A stretch of 64,000 nucleotides of DNA, taken from positions 124,001 to 188,000 of the forward strand of contig NZ_WKJN01000004.1 in assembly GCF_009674495.1 (NCBI RefSeq), read 5' to 3'. The notes beneath the pieces were generated by a model that saw nothing but the letters and a program-made list of their open reading frames with translations, searched no databases and had not been told where the DNA came from. A program made the position numbers and the translations under genes. Positions 26,162 through 34,562 of this stretch are shown in pieces. This DNA is from Duganella alba (GTDB lineage: Bacteria > Pseudomonadota > Gammaproteobacteria > Burkholderiales > Burkholderiaceae_D). The stretch's first letter is position 1. The number at the start of each line of letters is the position of its first letter.

Positions 26162-28099
26162 TTATAGTTGGATGACAAAGCCGCCATGCGGCTTGATGGT
26201 TACGACCACTTTTTTTCCGGCAGCGATGCTGCGCTGGCTGAAATCACGCTCGCCTTCGCCGTCGGTGATGACGACGCCTTGCTTCTTGCCGACGAAGGAC
26301 AGATCCAGCGTCAGCGTTTTATCGGCCGTGGTGGCGTTGATGCCGGCGATGTACCAGGTGTCCCCGGCACGGCGCGCGATCACGGCGTACTTGCCGGGAT
26401 AGCCGTCCACCAGCCGGCTGTCGTCCCAGCTGCGCGGCAGCTCTTGCATGAACTGTTTGACGTAGGCCGGCACGGTGGCCATGCCCTCGGGGATTTCCAC
26501 AAAGTGCTGGATTCCCGACAGGTACAGCACCGATGTGGCCAGCTCAAAGCCGTTGCGGCTGGCGCGTTTGATCTTGGGGATGTCGCCAAACACCACCGGC
26601 GTAAAGTCCATCGGGTCGAACAGGTTGCGGGCAAAGGGCAGCATGGCGGCGTGGGCCGGCATCTTGTCTTCGTCCACCTGCTCGAAACTGGTGAACTCGA
26701 AGCCGCGCACCGCCTCCATGGTCATCAGGTTGGGCCAGGTGCGCGTCCACCCGCGCGGCAGCGTGGCGCCGTGGAAGTTGACCAGCAGGCCGGCGTCGGC
26801 GGCGTCGCGCAGGATGTCGACGTAGTAGGCGATCATCGACTGGCCATCGCCACCAAAGAAGTCGATCTTGACGCCCTTGATTCCCATATCGCGGATGCGC
26901 TTGAATTCCTTCACGCGCTGGTCGTGCGTCAGCAACTGGCTCTTGGGCGAGTATTCGGTCTTGTTCCAATCGCCCGACGAGTTGTACCACAGCAGAAGGC
27001 CGATGTTTTTTGTGGCGGCGTAGTCCGCGAGCTGCTTGATCTTGTCGTAGCCTATCTTGCGGTCCCAGTCGGCATCGACCAGCGTGTAGTCCCAATGCAT
27101 GTCGGCTGCGTAGTCGATGAACTTTTTCTGCACATCGTAGACGGTGGCGTCATCCTTGAGGATGCCCCAGCTCCATGATGCGTGGCCGGGCTTCACCAGC
27201 GATGCGTCGAAGGCGATGGCCGGTGCGGCCAGGTCGGTCCCCAGCGTGGAGTTGGTGACCGCCGCCAGCGAGCCGAGGGCGACCAGGCGCCACGGTGACG
27301 TCAGCGTGCCTTCCACTTCCGCCATCAGACCGCCGTTGGTGTAAACCTCTGCGGGCATGGGATTGCCGATGCTGTATTTGCCGCCACTGGCGTCCTGCGC
27401 GAGGCGGGAGGCTTGCCAGGTGCCGTCCATATTGGCTTCGGAGATGGCGATCCAGTTGGCGCCTGCCTTGAACAAGGCCGGGAAGACCCAGCCTGCTTCC
27501 GTCGGCGACCTGGTGCCGGCCGGGATCTCCATCTGGTAGTGTTCTTCGTAGGATGGATTGGTGTTGCTCCATCCGGTTTGTGCGACAGCCATCGGCTGCA
27601 GCCAGGCCTTGGCGCCGGCAGGCAGCGCGAACGTGGTGTGCTCCTGTACCAGCTTTTTCAGCGGCAGCGATGGTTCGGCAACCACGTAGCGGAATGCAAC
27701 GCCGTCGTTCGATACGCGGAAGGTGATGTCCATCTTCTGCTGCCTGGCGTTTTGCAGCGACCAGGTTTGTTCGTTGGCGCGGTAGCTGATGTCCTTGCGT
27801 TTGCCGACGGCCATCTGGTAGTGGTCTTCCACCACGCGCGGCGTACTTGTGGCGGTCAGTGTCAGGTCGTCGGTCAGATTGGCGCCGGCGAGTTGCAGGC
27901 CAAGATCGGAGGCCAGCAGGACAGGCTTGCCGTCGCGGGCGATGGCGTAAGTCAGTTTTCCATCCGCCTCGCGCACGGTGACAGCGATGTGCTGGTCCGG
28001 GCTGCGGAGCGCGGCGGTTTGTGCGGCAGCGGTCGGCGTGATGCCGACAAGGGATGCGGCGGCGCAGGTCAGCGCCGTGACTAAGGTTGTCTTCACCAT
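26162..28099 (-). CDS. Exported GH97 glycoside hydrolase, retaining-type
   Basis: The 645-residue protein has a signal peptide (TALTCAAASLVGITPTAAA), an N-terminal beta-sandwich, a (beta/alpha)8 catalytic domain and a C-terminal beta domain, as in glycoside hydrolase family 97. GIKGVKIDFFGGDGQ places an Asp at the nucleophile position of retaining GH97 enzymes; inverting SusB-type glucosidases use a different arrangement. TMEAVRGFE supplies the likely acid/base Glu. Retaining members include alpha-galactosidases and, in the wider family, beta-L-arabinopyranosidase activity, which would suit this locus. The specificity is inferred. It follows the SDR gene after 83 bases that contain only a weak G/C dyad. 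Confidence 0.88.
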   Translation of the reverse strand: MVKTTLVTALTCAAASLVGITPTAAAQTAALRSPDQHIAVTVREADGKLTYAIARDGKPVLLASDLGLQLAGANLTDDLTLTATSTPRVVEDHYQMAVGKRKDISYRANEQTWSLQNARQQKMDITFRVSNDGVAFRYVVAEPSLPLKKLVQEHTTFALPAGAKAWLQPMAVAQTGWSNTNPSYEEHYQMEIPAGTRSPTEAGWVFPALFKAGANWIAISEANMDGTWQASRLAQDASGGKYSIGNPMPAEVYTNGGLMAEVEGTLTSPWRLVALGSLAAVTNSTLGTDLAAPAIAFDASLVKPGHASWSWGILKDDATVYDVQKKFIDYAADMHWDYTLVDADWDRKIGYDKIKQLADYAATKNIGLLLWYNSSGDWNKTEYSPKSQLLTHDQRVKEFKRIRDMGIKGVKIDFFGGDGQSMIAYYVDILRDAADAGLLVNFHGATLPRGWTRTWPNLMTMEAVRGFEFTSFEQVDEDKMPAHAAMLPFARNLFDPMDFTPVVFGDIPKIKRASRNGFELATSVLYLSGIQHFVEIPEGMATVPAYVKQFMQELPRSWDDSRLVDGYPGKYAVIARRAGDTWYIAGINATTADKTLTLDLSFVGKKQGVVITDGEGERDFSQRSIAAGKKVVVTIKPHGGFVIQL

Positions 28100-28182
28100 G
28101 TTCCTACCATTTTTATGGTTGCTATACCCCGCCGCATCGATGTGCGGTGTCTCCGGGGGCGAACGGTGCTACTGCAGGCGGT

Positions 28183-28950
28183 TTATACCCAGCCTGCGTC
28201 GACGATGAATTCCTGCGCGGTGCACATGGCGCCGTCGTCGGCGGCCAGGAACAGCACCATCGATGCGACGTGCTGCGGCATCAGTTTGTTTTGCAAACAC
28301 TGGTTGCGCTTGATGTCTTCCTCGCCGGCGTCGTCCAGCCACAGGTCGATCTGGCGTTGCGTCATGACCCAGCCTGGCGTGACGGTGTTGACACGGATGC
28401 CGTGCGCGCCGAATTCACGCGCCAGGCCGCGCGTCAGGCCGTGCGTGGCCGCCTTGGTGGTGGCGTAGGCTGGATAGCCGGCGTTCTTGACGTGCCAGGA
28501 GATGGAGCCGACGTTGATGATGGAGCCGGCGCCCTTCTTCTTCATGCCTTCCAACACCGCCTGGCAGGTGAAGAACATCGGACGCTGGTTGACGGCGATG
28601 CACTTGTCCCAGAATTCCTGCGTGACGTCGGCGGTTTCGTGGCGCTGGTCGTTGGCGGCGTTGTTCACCAGGATGTCGAAGTCGCCGACAAGGCCGGATA
28701 GTTCGGTCATCGTGGCTTGCAACGCCGGGATGTCTGTGATGTCACACTGGCGGAACAGCGGTTCGGGATAGCCGGCTTCCTTCACGCGGCGGATCAGCGC
28801 CAGACTGGGATCGCGGGCGATGTCGACGAAAGCGACTTGCGCGCCCTGCTCGGCGAACGAAATCACCATCGCTTCGCCGATGCCGGTGCCGCCGCCGGTG
28901 ATGAATACGCGCTTGCCGCGCAGGCTGCCGAACTTGGCCAGTTGTGTCAT
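28183..28950 (-). CDS. SDR-family aldose (L-arabinose) 1-dehydrogenase
   Basis: The 255-residue short-chain dehydrogenase has the NAD(P)-binding TGGGTGIG, NNAAND, catalytic Ser in VGSISW and YATTK. It closely resembles Caulobacter xylose dehydrogenase XylB (DILVNNAANDQRHETADVT, GSISWH, LFLAADDGAMCTAQEFIVDAGW). Enzymes of this type oxidise a pentose to its 1,4-lactone, the first step of the non-phosphorylating pathway. In this locus L-arabinose is the likely substrate, with D-galactose or D-fucose also possible. GGAG precedes the ATG. It lies 25 bases after the semialdehyde dehydrogenase gene. Confidence 0.88.
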   Translation of the reverse strand: MTQLAKFGSLRGKRVFITGGGTGIGEAMVISFAEQGAQVAFVDIARDPSLALIRRVKEAGYPEPLFRQCDITDIPALQATMTELSGLVGDFDILVNNAANDQRHETADVTQEFWDKCIAVNQRPMFFTCQAVLEGMKKKGAGSIINVGSISWHVKNAGYPAYATTKAATHGLTRGLAREFGAHGIRVNTVTPGWVMTQRQIDLWLDDAGEEDIKRNQCLQNKLMPQHVASMVLFLAADDGAMCTAQEFIVDAGWV

Positions 28951-28975
28951 ACAGTCTCCGTTATGTACGTCTATT

Positions 28976-30544
28976 TTATTTTCGAGTCAATTCGCCATCG
29001 CGGCGCAGCCAGGTGGCCGAGCCGTTGTCGCGCAGGACTTCAGGCAGCAAGGCCTGCGACAGGTTCTGGTAGCTCACCGGACGCAGGAAGCGCGAGATCG
29101 CGCCCGTTCCAACCGACGTCGAGCGGCCGTCCGAAGTCGATGGGAACGGACCACCGTGCACCATGGCGCTGCATACTTCCACGCCGGTCGGATAGCCGTT
29201 GGCCAGGATGCGGCCGACTTTACGTTCCAGCACTGGCAGCAGCGACTGCGCCGCTTCCAGATCGCCCTCGTCCATTTGCAGCGTGGCGGTCAGCTGGCCT
29301 TCCAGCTTCTCCGCAACCTGGCGCAGTTCCGCTACGTCCTTGCACGCCACCACCAGCGAAGCCGGTCCAAAGATCTCTTCCTGCAGCGCATGCTGCGACA
29401 GGAAGGACGCAGCGCTCGACACGAACAGCGCCGGAGCACCCTTGCCTTCCGCCTGCGGCGCCAGCGCCAGAGTCTTCACATCCGCATGCTCCACCAACTG
29501 GCTGACACCGCGCGCGAAGTTGCCGGCGATCCCCGGCGACAGCATCGAGCAGGCCGCACCACCCACCAGCGCCTGCGACGCTGCGGCGGTAAAGCGGTCC
29601 AGATCAGGGCCGGCGATCGCCAGCACCAGACCAGGGTTGGTGCACAGCTGCCCGACGCCCAGCGTCAGCGAACCGGCGAAACCAGCGGCGATATCTTCGG
29701 CGCGGTTTTTCAGCGCCTGCGGCAGCAGGAACACCGGATTGATCGAACTCATTTCCGCATACACCGGAATCGGCACCGGACGCGCGGCCGCAGCGGCCAT
29801 CAACGCCATACCGCCGCCACGCGAGCCGGTGAAGCCGACCGCCTTGATGGCCGGATGACGCACCAGCTCAATACCCAGCTCATTGCCAACGCCGGTCAGC
29901 AGCGAGAACACGCCAGCCGGCAGGCCGCAGATCTCGACCGCTTTCACCACAGCGCGGCCGACCAGCTCCGAGGTGCCCGGATGCGCAAAGTGCGCCTTCA
30001 GCACCACAGGGCAGCCGGCGGCCAGCGCCGACGCGGTGTCGCCACCGGCCACAGAAAACGCCAACGGGAAGTTACTGGCAGCGAAAACAGCCACAGGGCC
30101 AAGGCCGATCATGCGCATGCGCAGGTCGGGACGCGGCGGCGTCCGATCCGGCAGAGCTTTGTCAAAGCGCACATCGTGCCACGAGCCTTCGCGCAGCAGG
30201 TTGGCAAACATTTTCAGCTGACCGACGGTGCGGCCACGCTCGCCCTCGATACGGACGCGCGGCAGACTGGTCTCCGCCATCACGCGCTCCACCAGCTCAT
30301 CGCCCAGCTCCATGATCTGGTCGCCGATAGTTTCGAGGAAGTAGGCGCGCTTGTCGTCGCTCAGCGCACGGAAGGTGTCGAACGCTTCGTCGGCCAGGCG
30401 GCAAGCCTGGTCGATCTGCGCTGCGTCCACGGTGCGGAACTCAGGTTCGATGACCTGGCCCAGCGCCGGGTTGTAGGCACGGACGCCAGCGCCCGTGCCC
30501 TTGACGGCTTTGCCGCCGATGAGTGCATCACCGGTAATGATCAT
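28976..30544 (-). CDS. 2-oxoglutarate semialdehyde dehydrogenase (aldehyde dehydrogenase family)
   Basis: The 522-residue aldehyde dehydrogenase matches the 2-ketoglutarate-semialdehyde dehydrogenase group, which performs the last step of the non-phosphorylating pentose pathway and yields 2-oxoglutarate. The catalytic Cys is in LGVGQLCTNPGLV, the general base Glu in VYAEMSSINPVF, and the cofactor-binding region includes FTGSRGGG. The start overlaps the stop of the GguC/AraD1 gene by four bases (ATGA). Position between the AraD1-type protein and the aldose dehydrogenase supports this role over other aldehyde dehydrogenase roles. Confidence 0.9.
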   Translation of the reverse strand: MIITGDALIGGKAVKGTGAGVRAYNPALGQVIEPEFRTVDAAQIDQACRLADEAFDTFRALSDDKRAYFLETIGDQIMELGDELVERVMAETSLPRVRIEGERGRTVGQLKMFANLLREGSWHDVRFDKALPDRTPPRPDLRMRMIGLGPVAVFAASNFPLAFSVAGGDTASALAAGCPVVLKAHFAHPGTSELVGRAVVKAVEICGLPAGVFSLLTGVGNELGIELVRHPAIKAVGFTGSRGGGMALMAAAAARPVPIPVYAEMSSINPVFLLPQALKNRAEDIAAGFAGSLTLGVGQLCTNPGLVLAIAGPDLDRFTAAASQALVGGAACSMLSPGIAGNFARGVSQLVEHADVKTLALAPQAEGKGAPALFVSSAASFLSQHALQEEIFGPASLVVACKDVAELRQVAEKLEGQLTATLQMDEGDLEAAQSLLPVLERKVGRILANGYPTGVEVCSAMVHGGPFPSTSDGRSTSVGTGAISRFLRPVSYQNLSQALLPEVLRDNGSATWLRRDGELTRK

Positions 30545-31533
30545 AGGGTTTTCACTTTCGCGACTTCGGTTTTAAACACGGCCAGCTTGTTGCGCAGGGC
30601 CGGACCAAATTGCGGCGAGTCGATTTCAAAGGTTTCGCCAGGCTGCACGACAATGTTATCAGCCACGCTCAGGGTTGCGGTGCCGAAGAAATGCACGTGT
30701 ACGTCGCCCGGACGCTTGAACAGCGGGTACTTGAAGTGGTGATGCTCCAGGTTGGCGATGGTGTGCGACATATTCTGTTCGCCGCTGAAGAACGGCTTCT
30801 CCCAGCGTACCTTGCCTTGCTTGTCGTAGATGCGCGAAGTGCCTTCGATGCTGGCGGGCGCTTCGCCGACCAGCAGCGCAGGACCCAGGCCGCAGACGCG
30901 CAGCTTGGAGTGCGCCAGGTACAGGTAGTTCTGGCGTTCGGTCACGTGGTCCGAGAACTCGTTACCGATGGCGAAGCCGACACGATATGGCTGGCCGTCG
31001 TCGCCGATCACATACAGACCGGCGACTTCCGGTTCTTCACCGCCATCCAGCGCGAAGTCCGGCATCGCCAGATCCTGGCCGCTGGCGGCAACGATGGAAC
31101 CATCGCCCTTGTAGAACCATTCCGGCTGCACGCCGGCGCTGCCGGCGGCTGGCTTGCCGCCTTCCACGCCCATGCGGAACATCTTCATGGAGTCGCTCAG
31201 CGATTCGACGTCGCCGCCGATTTTCTTGTGCATGGCGTCGCGGGTGTCGGCGCTGCCCAGGTGGGTCAGGCCGGTGCCGGTGACGTAGGTGTGGGCGTCG
31301 TCGGTGTGATCCAGCGGCGACAGCAGGCGGCCGGCCGCGGCCACGGCGTCGAAGGCCGTGGTTTGCGCACCAACCGATTTGTCCACCAGCGCGGCCAGGC
31401 CGACCGATTTGCGGATCGCATCCTGGGCCAGCGCGTAGGTCGTGCTGTAGCCGCCGATGATGCGGATGGTGTTCTGTTCCAGCACGCCGACCTGGCGCGC
31501 GCCTTGTTCGTTCTTGAATTGTACGAGTAGCAT
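30541..31533 (-). CDS. FAH-superfamily GguC/AraD1-type protein, probable 2-keto-3-deoxypentonate dehydratase
   Basis: The 330-residue protein belongs to the fumarylacetoacetate hydrolase superfamily, GguC/AraD1 group, whose genes travel with aldose oxidation genes. In Caulobacter the equivalent XylX dehydrates 2-keto-3-deoxy-D-xylonate to 2-oxoglutarate semialdehyde. Here the likely substrate is 2-keto-3-deoxy-L-arabonate. Family features visible are EPEVAGLYVIGDDGQPYRVG, IGNEFSDHVTERQNYLYLAHSK (split), and the C-terminal PGDVHVHFFGTATLS. It sits 14 bases after the arabonate dehydratase gene. The pathway step is inferred from family and context. Confidence 0.85.
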   Translation of the reverse strand: MLLVQFKNEQGARQVGVLEQNTIRIIGGYSTTYALAQDAIRKSVGLAALVDKSVGAQTTAFDAVAAAGRLLSPLDHTDDAHTYVTGTGLTHLGSADTRDAMHKKIGGDVESLSDSMKMFRMGVEGGKPAAGSAGVQPEWFYKGDGSIVAASGQDLAMPDFALDGGEEPEVAGLYVIGDDGQPYRVGFAIGNEFSDHVTERQNYLYLAHSKLRVCGLGPALLVGEAPASIEGTSRIYDKQGKVRWEKPFFSGEQNMSHTIANLEHHHFKYPLFKRPGDVHVHFFGTATLSVADNIVVQPGETFEIDSPQFGPALRNKLAVFKTEVAKVKTL

Positions 31534-31547
31534 GAAGAGTCTCCGGA

Positions 31548-33293
31548 TTAATGCGAGTGGCGTGGCACGGCGGAACCGCGATTCCCGACCAGGAAATCGA
31601 AGTCGCAGCCTTCATCGGCTTGCAGCACGTGCTCGATGTACAGCTGCTGGTAGCCGGTCTTCGGTCCAGGCGCGCTGCCCTGCACGCGAACCGCCTGGCG
31701 TGCCGCCATCTCTTCGTCCGAAATCTCCAGGTTCAGCAGACCGCCGGCACAATCCAGCGTGATCCAGTCGCCATCCTTGACGATGCCCAGCGGACCGCCG
31801 GCCATCGCTTCCGGCGCCACGTGCAGCACCACGGTGCCGTAGGCGGTGCCCGACATGCGCGCATCCGAAATCCGCACCATATCCTTGACGCCAGCCGCCA
31901 GCAGCTTCGGCGGCAGGCCCATATTGCCCACTTCCGCCATGCCCGGATAACCTTTCGGGCCGCAGTTCTTCATCACCAGTACCGAGTCCTTGTCCACATC
32001 CAGGTTCGGGTCCATGATGCGCGACTTGTAGTGCTCGAAGTCCTCGAACACCACGGCCTTGCCGCGATGCTGCATCAGCTCCGGCGTGGCGGCCGATGGC
32101 TTCAGCACCGCGCCGCGCGGCGCCAGGTTGCCGCGCAGGATGCAGATGCCGCCGTCCTTGCGAATCGGATTATCCAGCGTGCGGATGACTTCCTCGTCGT
32201 AGATCGGCGCGTCGTTGCAGTTTTCCCAGATGGTCTTGCCGTTGACGGTAAGCGCGTTCGGGTGCGGCAGGATGTTACCGTCGCCCATGCGGCGGATCAC
32301 GCCCGGCAGGCCGCCGGCGTAATAGAACTCTTCCATCAGGAAGCGGCCCGACGGCAGCAGGTCGACGATGGTTGGCGTGCCACGGCCCACGCGGGTCCAG
32401 TCTTCCAGCTCCAGATCGACACCGATACGGCCGGCGATGGCCTTCAGGTGGATCACGGCGTTTGTCGAACCGCCGATGGCGGCGTTGACGCGGATCGCGT
32501 TTTCAAAATTCTCCTTGGTCAGGATCTTCGACAGTTTCAGATCCTGCTTCACCATCTCGACGATGCGGATGCCCGACATATGCGCCAGCACATAGCGGCG
32601 CGCGTCAACGGCGGGGATGGCGGCATTGTGCGGCAGCGAAGTGCCCAGCGACTCGGCCATGCAGGCCATGGTCGATGCGGTGCCCATGGTGTTGCAGGTG
32701 CCGGCGGAACGCGAGTGGCCCGCTTCGGCGCCGATGAAATCGTGCATCGAGATTTCGCCAGCCTTGACCTGCTCGTGCAGTTGCCAGACGGCGGTGCCGG
32801 AGCCGATGTTCTTGCCGTTCAGTTTACCGTTCAGCATCGGGCCGCCGGTGACGACGATGGTTGGAATGTCGACCGAGGCGGCGCCCATCAGCAGCGCAGG
32901 CGTGGTCTTGTCGCAGCCGACCAGCAGGACGACGCCGTCCATCGGATTGCCGCGTATGGATTCTTCGACGTCCATCGACGCCAGGTTACGGGTCAACATC
33001 GCGGTGGGACGCAGATTCGATTCGCCGTTGGAGAAGACCGGGAACTCGACCGGGAAGCCGCCGGCTTCGTAGATGCCGCGCTTGACGTGTTCCGCCAGTT
33101 TGCGGAAGTGGGCGTTACAAGGGGTCAGTTCAGACCAGGTGTTGCAGATGCCGATAATCGGCTTGCCTTCGAATTCGTGATCAGGAATGCCCTGATTTTT
33201 CATCCAGCTTCGATACATGAAGCCATTTTTGTCCTGGGTACCAAACCACTCGGCGGAGCGCAGCTTCACCTTTTTGTCATTCTCAGACATCAT
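31548..33293 (-). CDS. L-arabonate dehydratase (IlvD/Edd family)
   Basis: The 581-residue protein is an iron-sulfur dehydratase of the IlvD/Edd family. It matches the Rhizobium L-arabinonate dehydratase along its whole length. The three cluster ligands fall at exactly the positions described there: Cys59 (SELTPCNAH), Cys127 (LLVGCDKTTP) and Cys200 (SAGTCNTMG). The C-terminal RISDARMSGTAYGTV, with the catalytic serine, is intact. It converts L-arabonate to 2-keto-3-deoxy-L-arabonate; related pentonates such as D-fuconate or D-xylonate remain possible. It is the first gene of the catabolic operon, with AGGAG before the ATG and a promoter candidate upstream. Confidence 0.93.
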   Translation of the reverse strand: MMSENDKKVKLRSAEWFGTQDKNGFMYRSWMKNQGIPDHEFEGKPIIGICNTWSELTPCNAHFRKLAEHVKRGIYEAGGFPVEFPVFSNGESNLRPTAMLTRNLASMDVEESIRGNPMDGVVLLVGCDKTTPALLMGAASVDIPTIVVTGGPMLNGKLNGKNIGSGTAVWQLHEQVKAGEISMHDFIGAEAGHSRSAGTCNTMGTASTMACMAESLGTSLPHNAAIPAVDARRYVLAHMSGIRIVEMVKQDLKLSKILTKENFENAIRVNAAIGGSTNAVIHLKAIAGRIGVDLELEDWTRVGRGTPTIVDLLPSGRFLMEEFYYAGGLPGVIRRMGDGNILPHPNALTVNGKTIWENCNDAPIYDEEVIRTLDNPIRKDGGICILRGNLAPRGAVLKPSAATPELMQHRGKAVVFEDFEHYKSRIMDPNLDVDKDSVLVMKNCGPKGYPGMAEVGNMGLPPKLLAAGVKDMVRISDARMSGTAYGTVVLHVAPEAMAGGPLGIVKDGDWITLDCAGGLLNLEISDEEMAARQAVRVQGSAPGPKTGYQQLYIEHVLQADEGCDFDFLVGNRGSAVPRHSH

Positions 33294-33313
33294 TTCTCCT
33301 CAGTATTTTCCTG

Positions 33314-33342
33314 TGCGGAAGCCTGAATATCACGCCTCCGCA
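33314..33342 (-). other. Leader hairpin upstream of the arabonate dehydratase
   Basis: TGCGGA (33314-33319) and TCCGCA (33337-33342) are perfect complements, and a further GC pair can form inside. The dyad lies between the putative -10 box and the start codon, so it would be in the mRNA leader. It could affect mRNA stability or translation. There is no evidence for a riboswitch. Confidence 0.35.
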
Positions 33343-33352
33343 TCGATAAGGG

Positions 33353-33382
33353 ATACTAAGATGTACTGAGATAACTTTCCAA
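33353..33382 (-). promoter_or_regulatory. Candidate promoter of the arabinose catabolic operon
   Basis: On the minus strand, TTGGAA (33377-33382) and TAGTAT (33353-33358) are spaced by 18 bases. The pair nearly duplicates the ytfQ promoter (TTGGAT-N18-TAGTAT, and the AG after the -35 box is also shared). It lies about 60 bases upstream of the dehydratase start and just downstream of a palindrome cluster. Confidence 0.5.
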
Positions 33383-33391
33383 TAAATTGTT

Positions 33392-33418
33392 TATCGATAT
33401 CGATACCGAAATCGATAT
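33392..33418. promoter_or_regulatory. Palindromic operator candidate upstream of the catabolic operon
   Basis: TATCGATATCGATA (33392-33405) is a perfect 14-base palindrome. It runs into TCGATACCGAAA (33400-33411), a 12-mer that occurs again in the TonB-receptor upstream region, and a further ATCGATAT (33411-33418). The block is ten bases upstream of the -35 box, consistent with an activator or repressor site. Which protein binds is unknown. Confidence 0.5.
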
Positions 33419-33420
33419 GC

Positions 33421-34479
33421 CTACACCGTGGAGAAGCGGTAAGCCATCACCGTCGAATACTCCTCGTTCGGATGCAGGATCGCCGACGGAAAATCGGGGC
33501 GATTCGGCGAATCCGGGAAGTGCTGCGGTTCGAGACAGAAGCCGCTGCGATAGCCGTAGATACGCCCTTTTCCGCTGATGCTGTCATTGAGGAAGTTGCC
33601 GCTGTAGAACTGGATACCCGGCTCCTGCGACAGCACTTCCAGCACCCGGCCGGATGCGGGATCGACCACGCGGGCCGCCACTTCCAGCGCTTTGTCAGCG
33701 GATTTATTCAGCACGAAGTTGTGGTCATATCCCGAGCCGTAGCCCAATTGCTCATCCTTTTGGCCGATCCGTTCGCCGATGGTGTGCGGCGTGCGGAAGT
33801 CGAACGGCGTGCCTTCGACGGCCGTCGGCGCGCCGGCCGGAATCAGGCCGCTGCCCACCGGGGTGTAGGCGTCGCCGAAAATGGTCAGCTCGTGGCCGAG
33901 GATATCACCCTTGCCGGCCAGGTTGAAATACGCGTGGTTGGTCAGATTCATCGGCGTGGCCTTGTCGGCGACGGCGTGGAAGGCGATACGCAATTCGTTA
34001 TTGTCGCGCAGCTCGTAGATGACCGTGACTTCGGCGTTGCCAGGATAGCCCTGATCGCCGTCCGGGCTGACGTAGCTCAGGATCAGGCCCGCGGACTTGG
34101 GCGTGTTGAAGGTCTCGGCGTCCCACAGTTTGCGGTGGAAGCCCTCGGTGCCGCCGTGCAGGTGGTTGGCGCCGTCGTTCAGGTCGAGCTGATAGGTCTC
34201 GCCGTCCAGCGTGAAGCGGCCGTTGGCGATGCGGTTGCCGTAGCGGCCAATCAGCGCGCCGAAGTAGTTCGACTCGCCCATGTAGGCCGCGAGGTCGTCG
34301 AAGCCGTGGCAGACGTCGGCCAGCACGCCGTCGCGGTCCGGCACGTGCAATTCGGCGATCACGCCGCCGAGGTTGCTGATCTTTGCCACCATGCCGTTGG
34401 CGTTGGTCAGCGTGTAGAGCGTGGCTTCGCGGCCATCCGCCAGTGCGCCAAATGGGGATTCAGTAATCGTTGCTTGCAT
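33421..34479 (-). CDS. galM: Aldose 1-epimerase (mutarotase)
   Basis: The 352-residue protein is a GalM-family aldose 1-epimerase that interconverts alpha and beta anomers of aldoses. Visible family motifs are GALIGRYGNRIANGRF, NDGANHLHGG with the substrate-binding His, TPMNLTNHAYFNLAG with the catalytic His, and GIQFYSGNFL near the C terminus. There is no signal peptide, so it is cytoplasmic. It could supply the anomer used by the aldose dehydrogenase. It is separated from the upstream cytoplasmic GH43 gene by a strong hairpin and has only a weak ribosome site. Confidence 0.93.
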   Translation of the reverse strand: MQATITESPFGALADGREATLYTLTNANGMVAKISNLGGVIAELHVPDRDGVLADVCHGFDDLAAYMGESNYFGALIGRYGNRIANGRFTLDGETYQLDLNDGANHLHGGTEGFHRKLWDAETFNTPKSAGLILSYVSPDGDQGYPGNAEVTVIYELRDNNELRIAFHAVADKATPMNLTNHAYFNLAGKGDILGHELTIFGDAYTPVGSGLIPAGAPTAVEGTPFDFRTPHTIGERIGQKDEQLGYGSGYDHNFVLNKSADKALEVAARVVDPASGRVLEVLSQEPGIQFYSGNFLNDSISGKGRIYGYRSGFCLEPQHFPDSPNRPDFPSAILHPNEEYSTVMAYRFSTV

Positions 34480-34496
34480 GTTGACTCTTTAATGAC

Positions 34497-34536
34497 GCGG
34501 CGGCCGGCGGGAATATGCTTCCACGCCGGCCGCCGC
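34497..34536 (-). other. Strong intercistronic hairpin between GH43 and galM
   Basis: The arms GCGGCGGCCGGCG (34497-34509) and CGCCGGCCGCCGC (34524-34536) are perfect complements of 13 bases. The 14-base interior contains a further GGAA/TTCC pairing around TATGC. No T-run follows in the direction of transcription, so it is not a standard terminator. It may stabilise or partly terminate the mRNA between the two genes. Confidence 0.6.
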
Positions 34537-34562
34537 CGATGTTCTATGGGACAGGAAGGTCG

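Noticed and set aside
28127..28158. G/C dyad (CCCCG/CGGGG with inner CCGCA/TGCGG) between GH97 and SDR genes as a terminator
   Set aside because: The stem is asymmetric and lacks a T-run. The genes on both sides belong together functionally, so a terminator is not supported.
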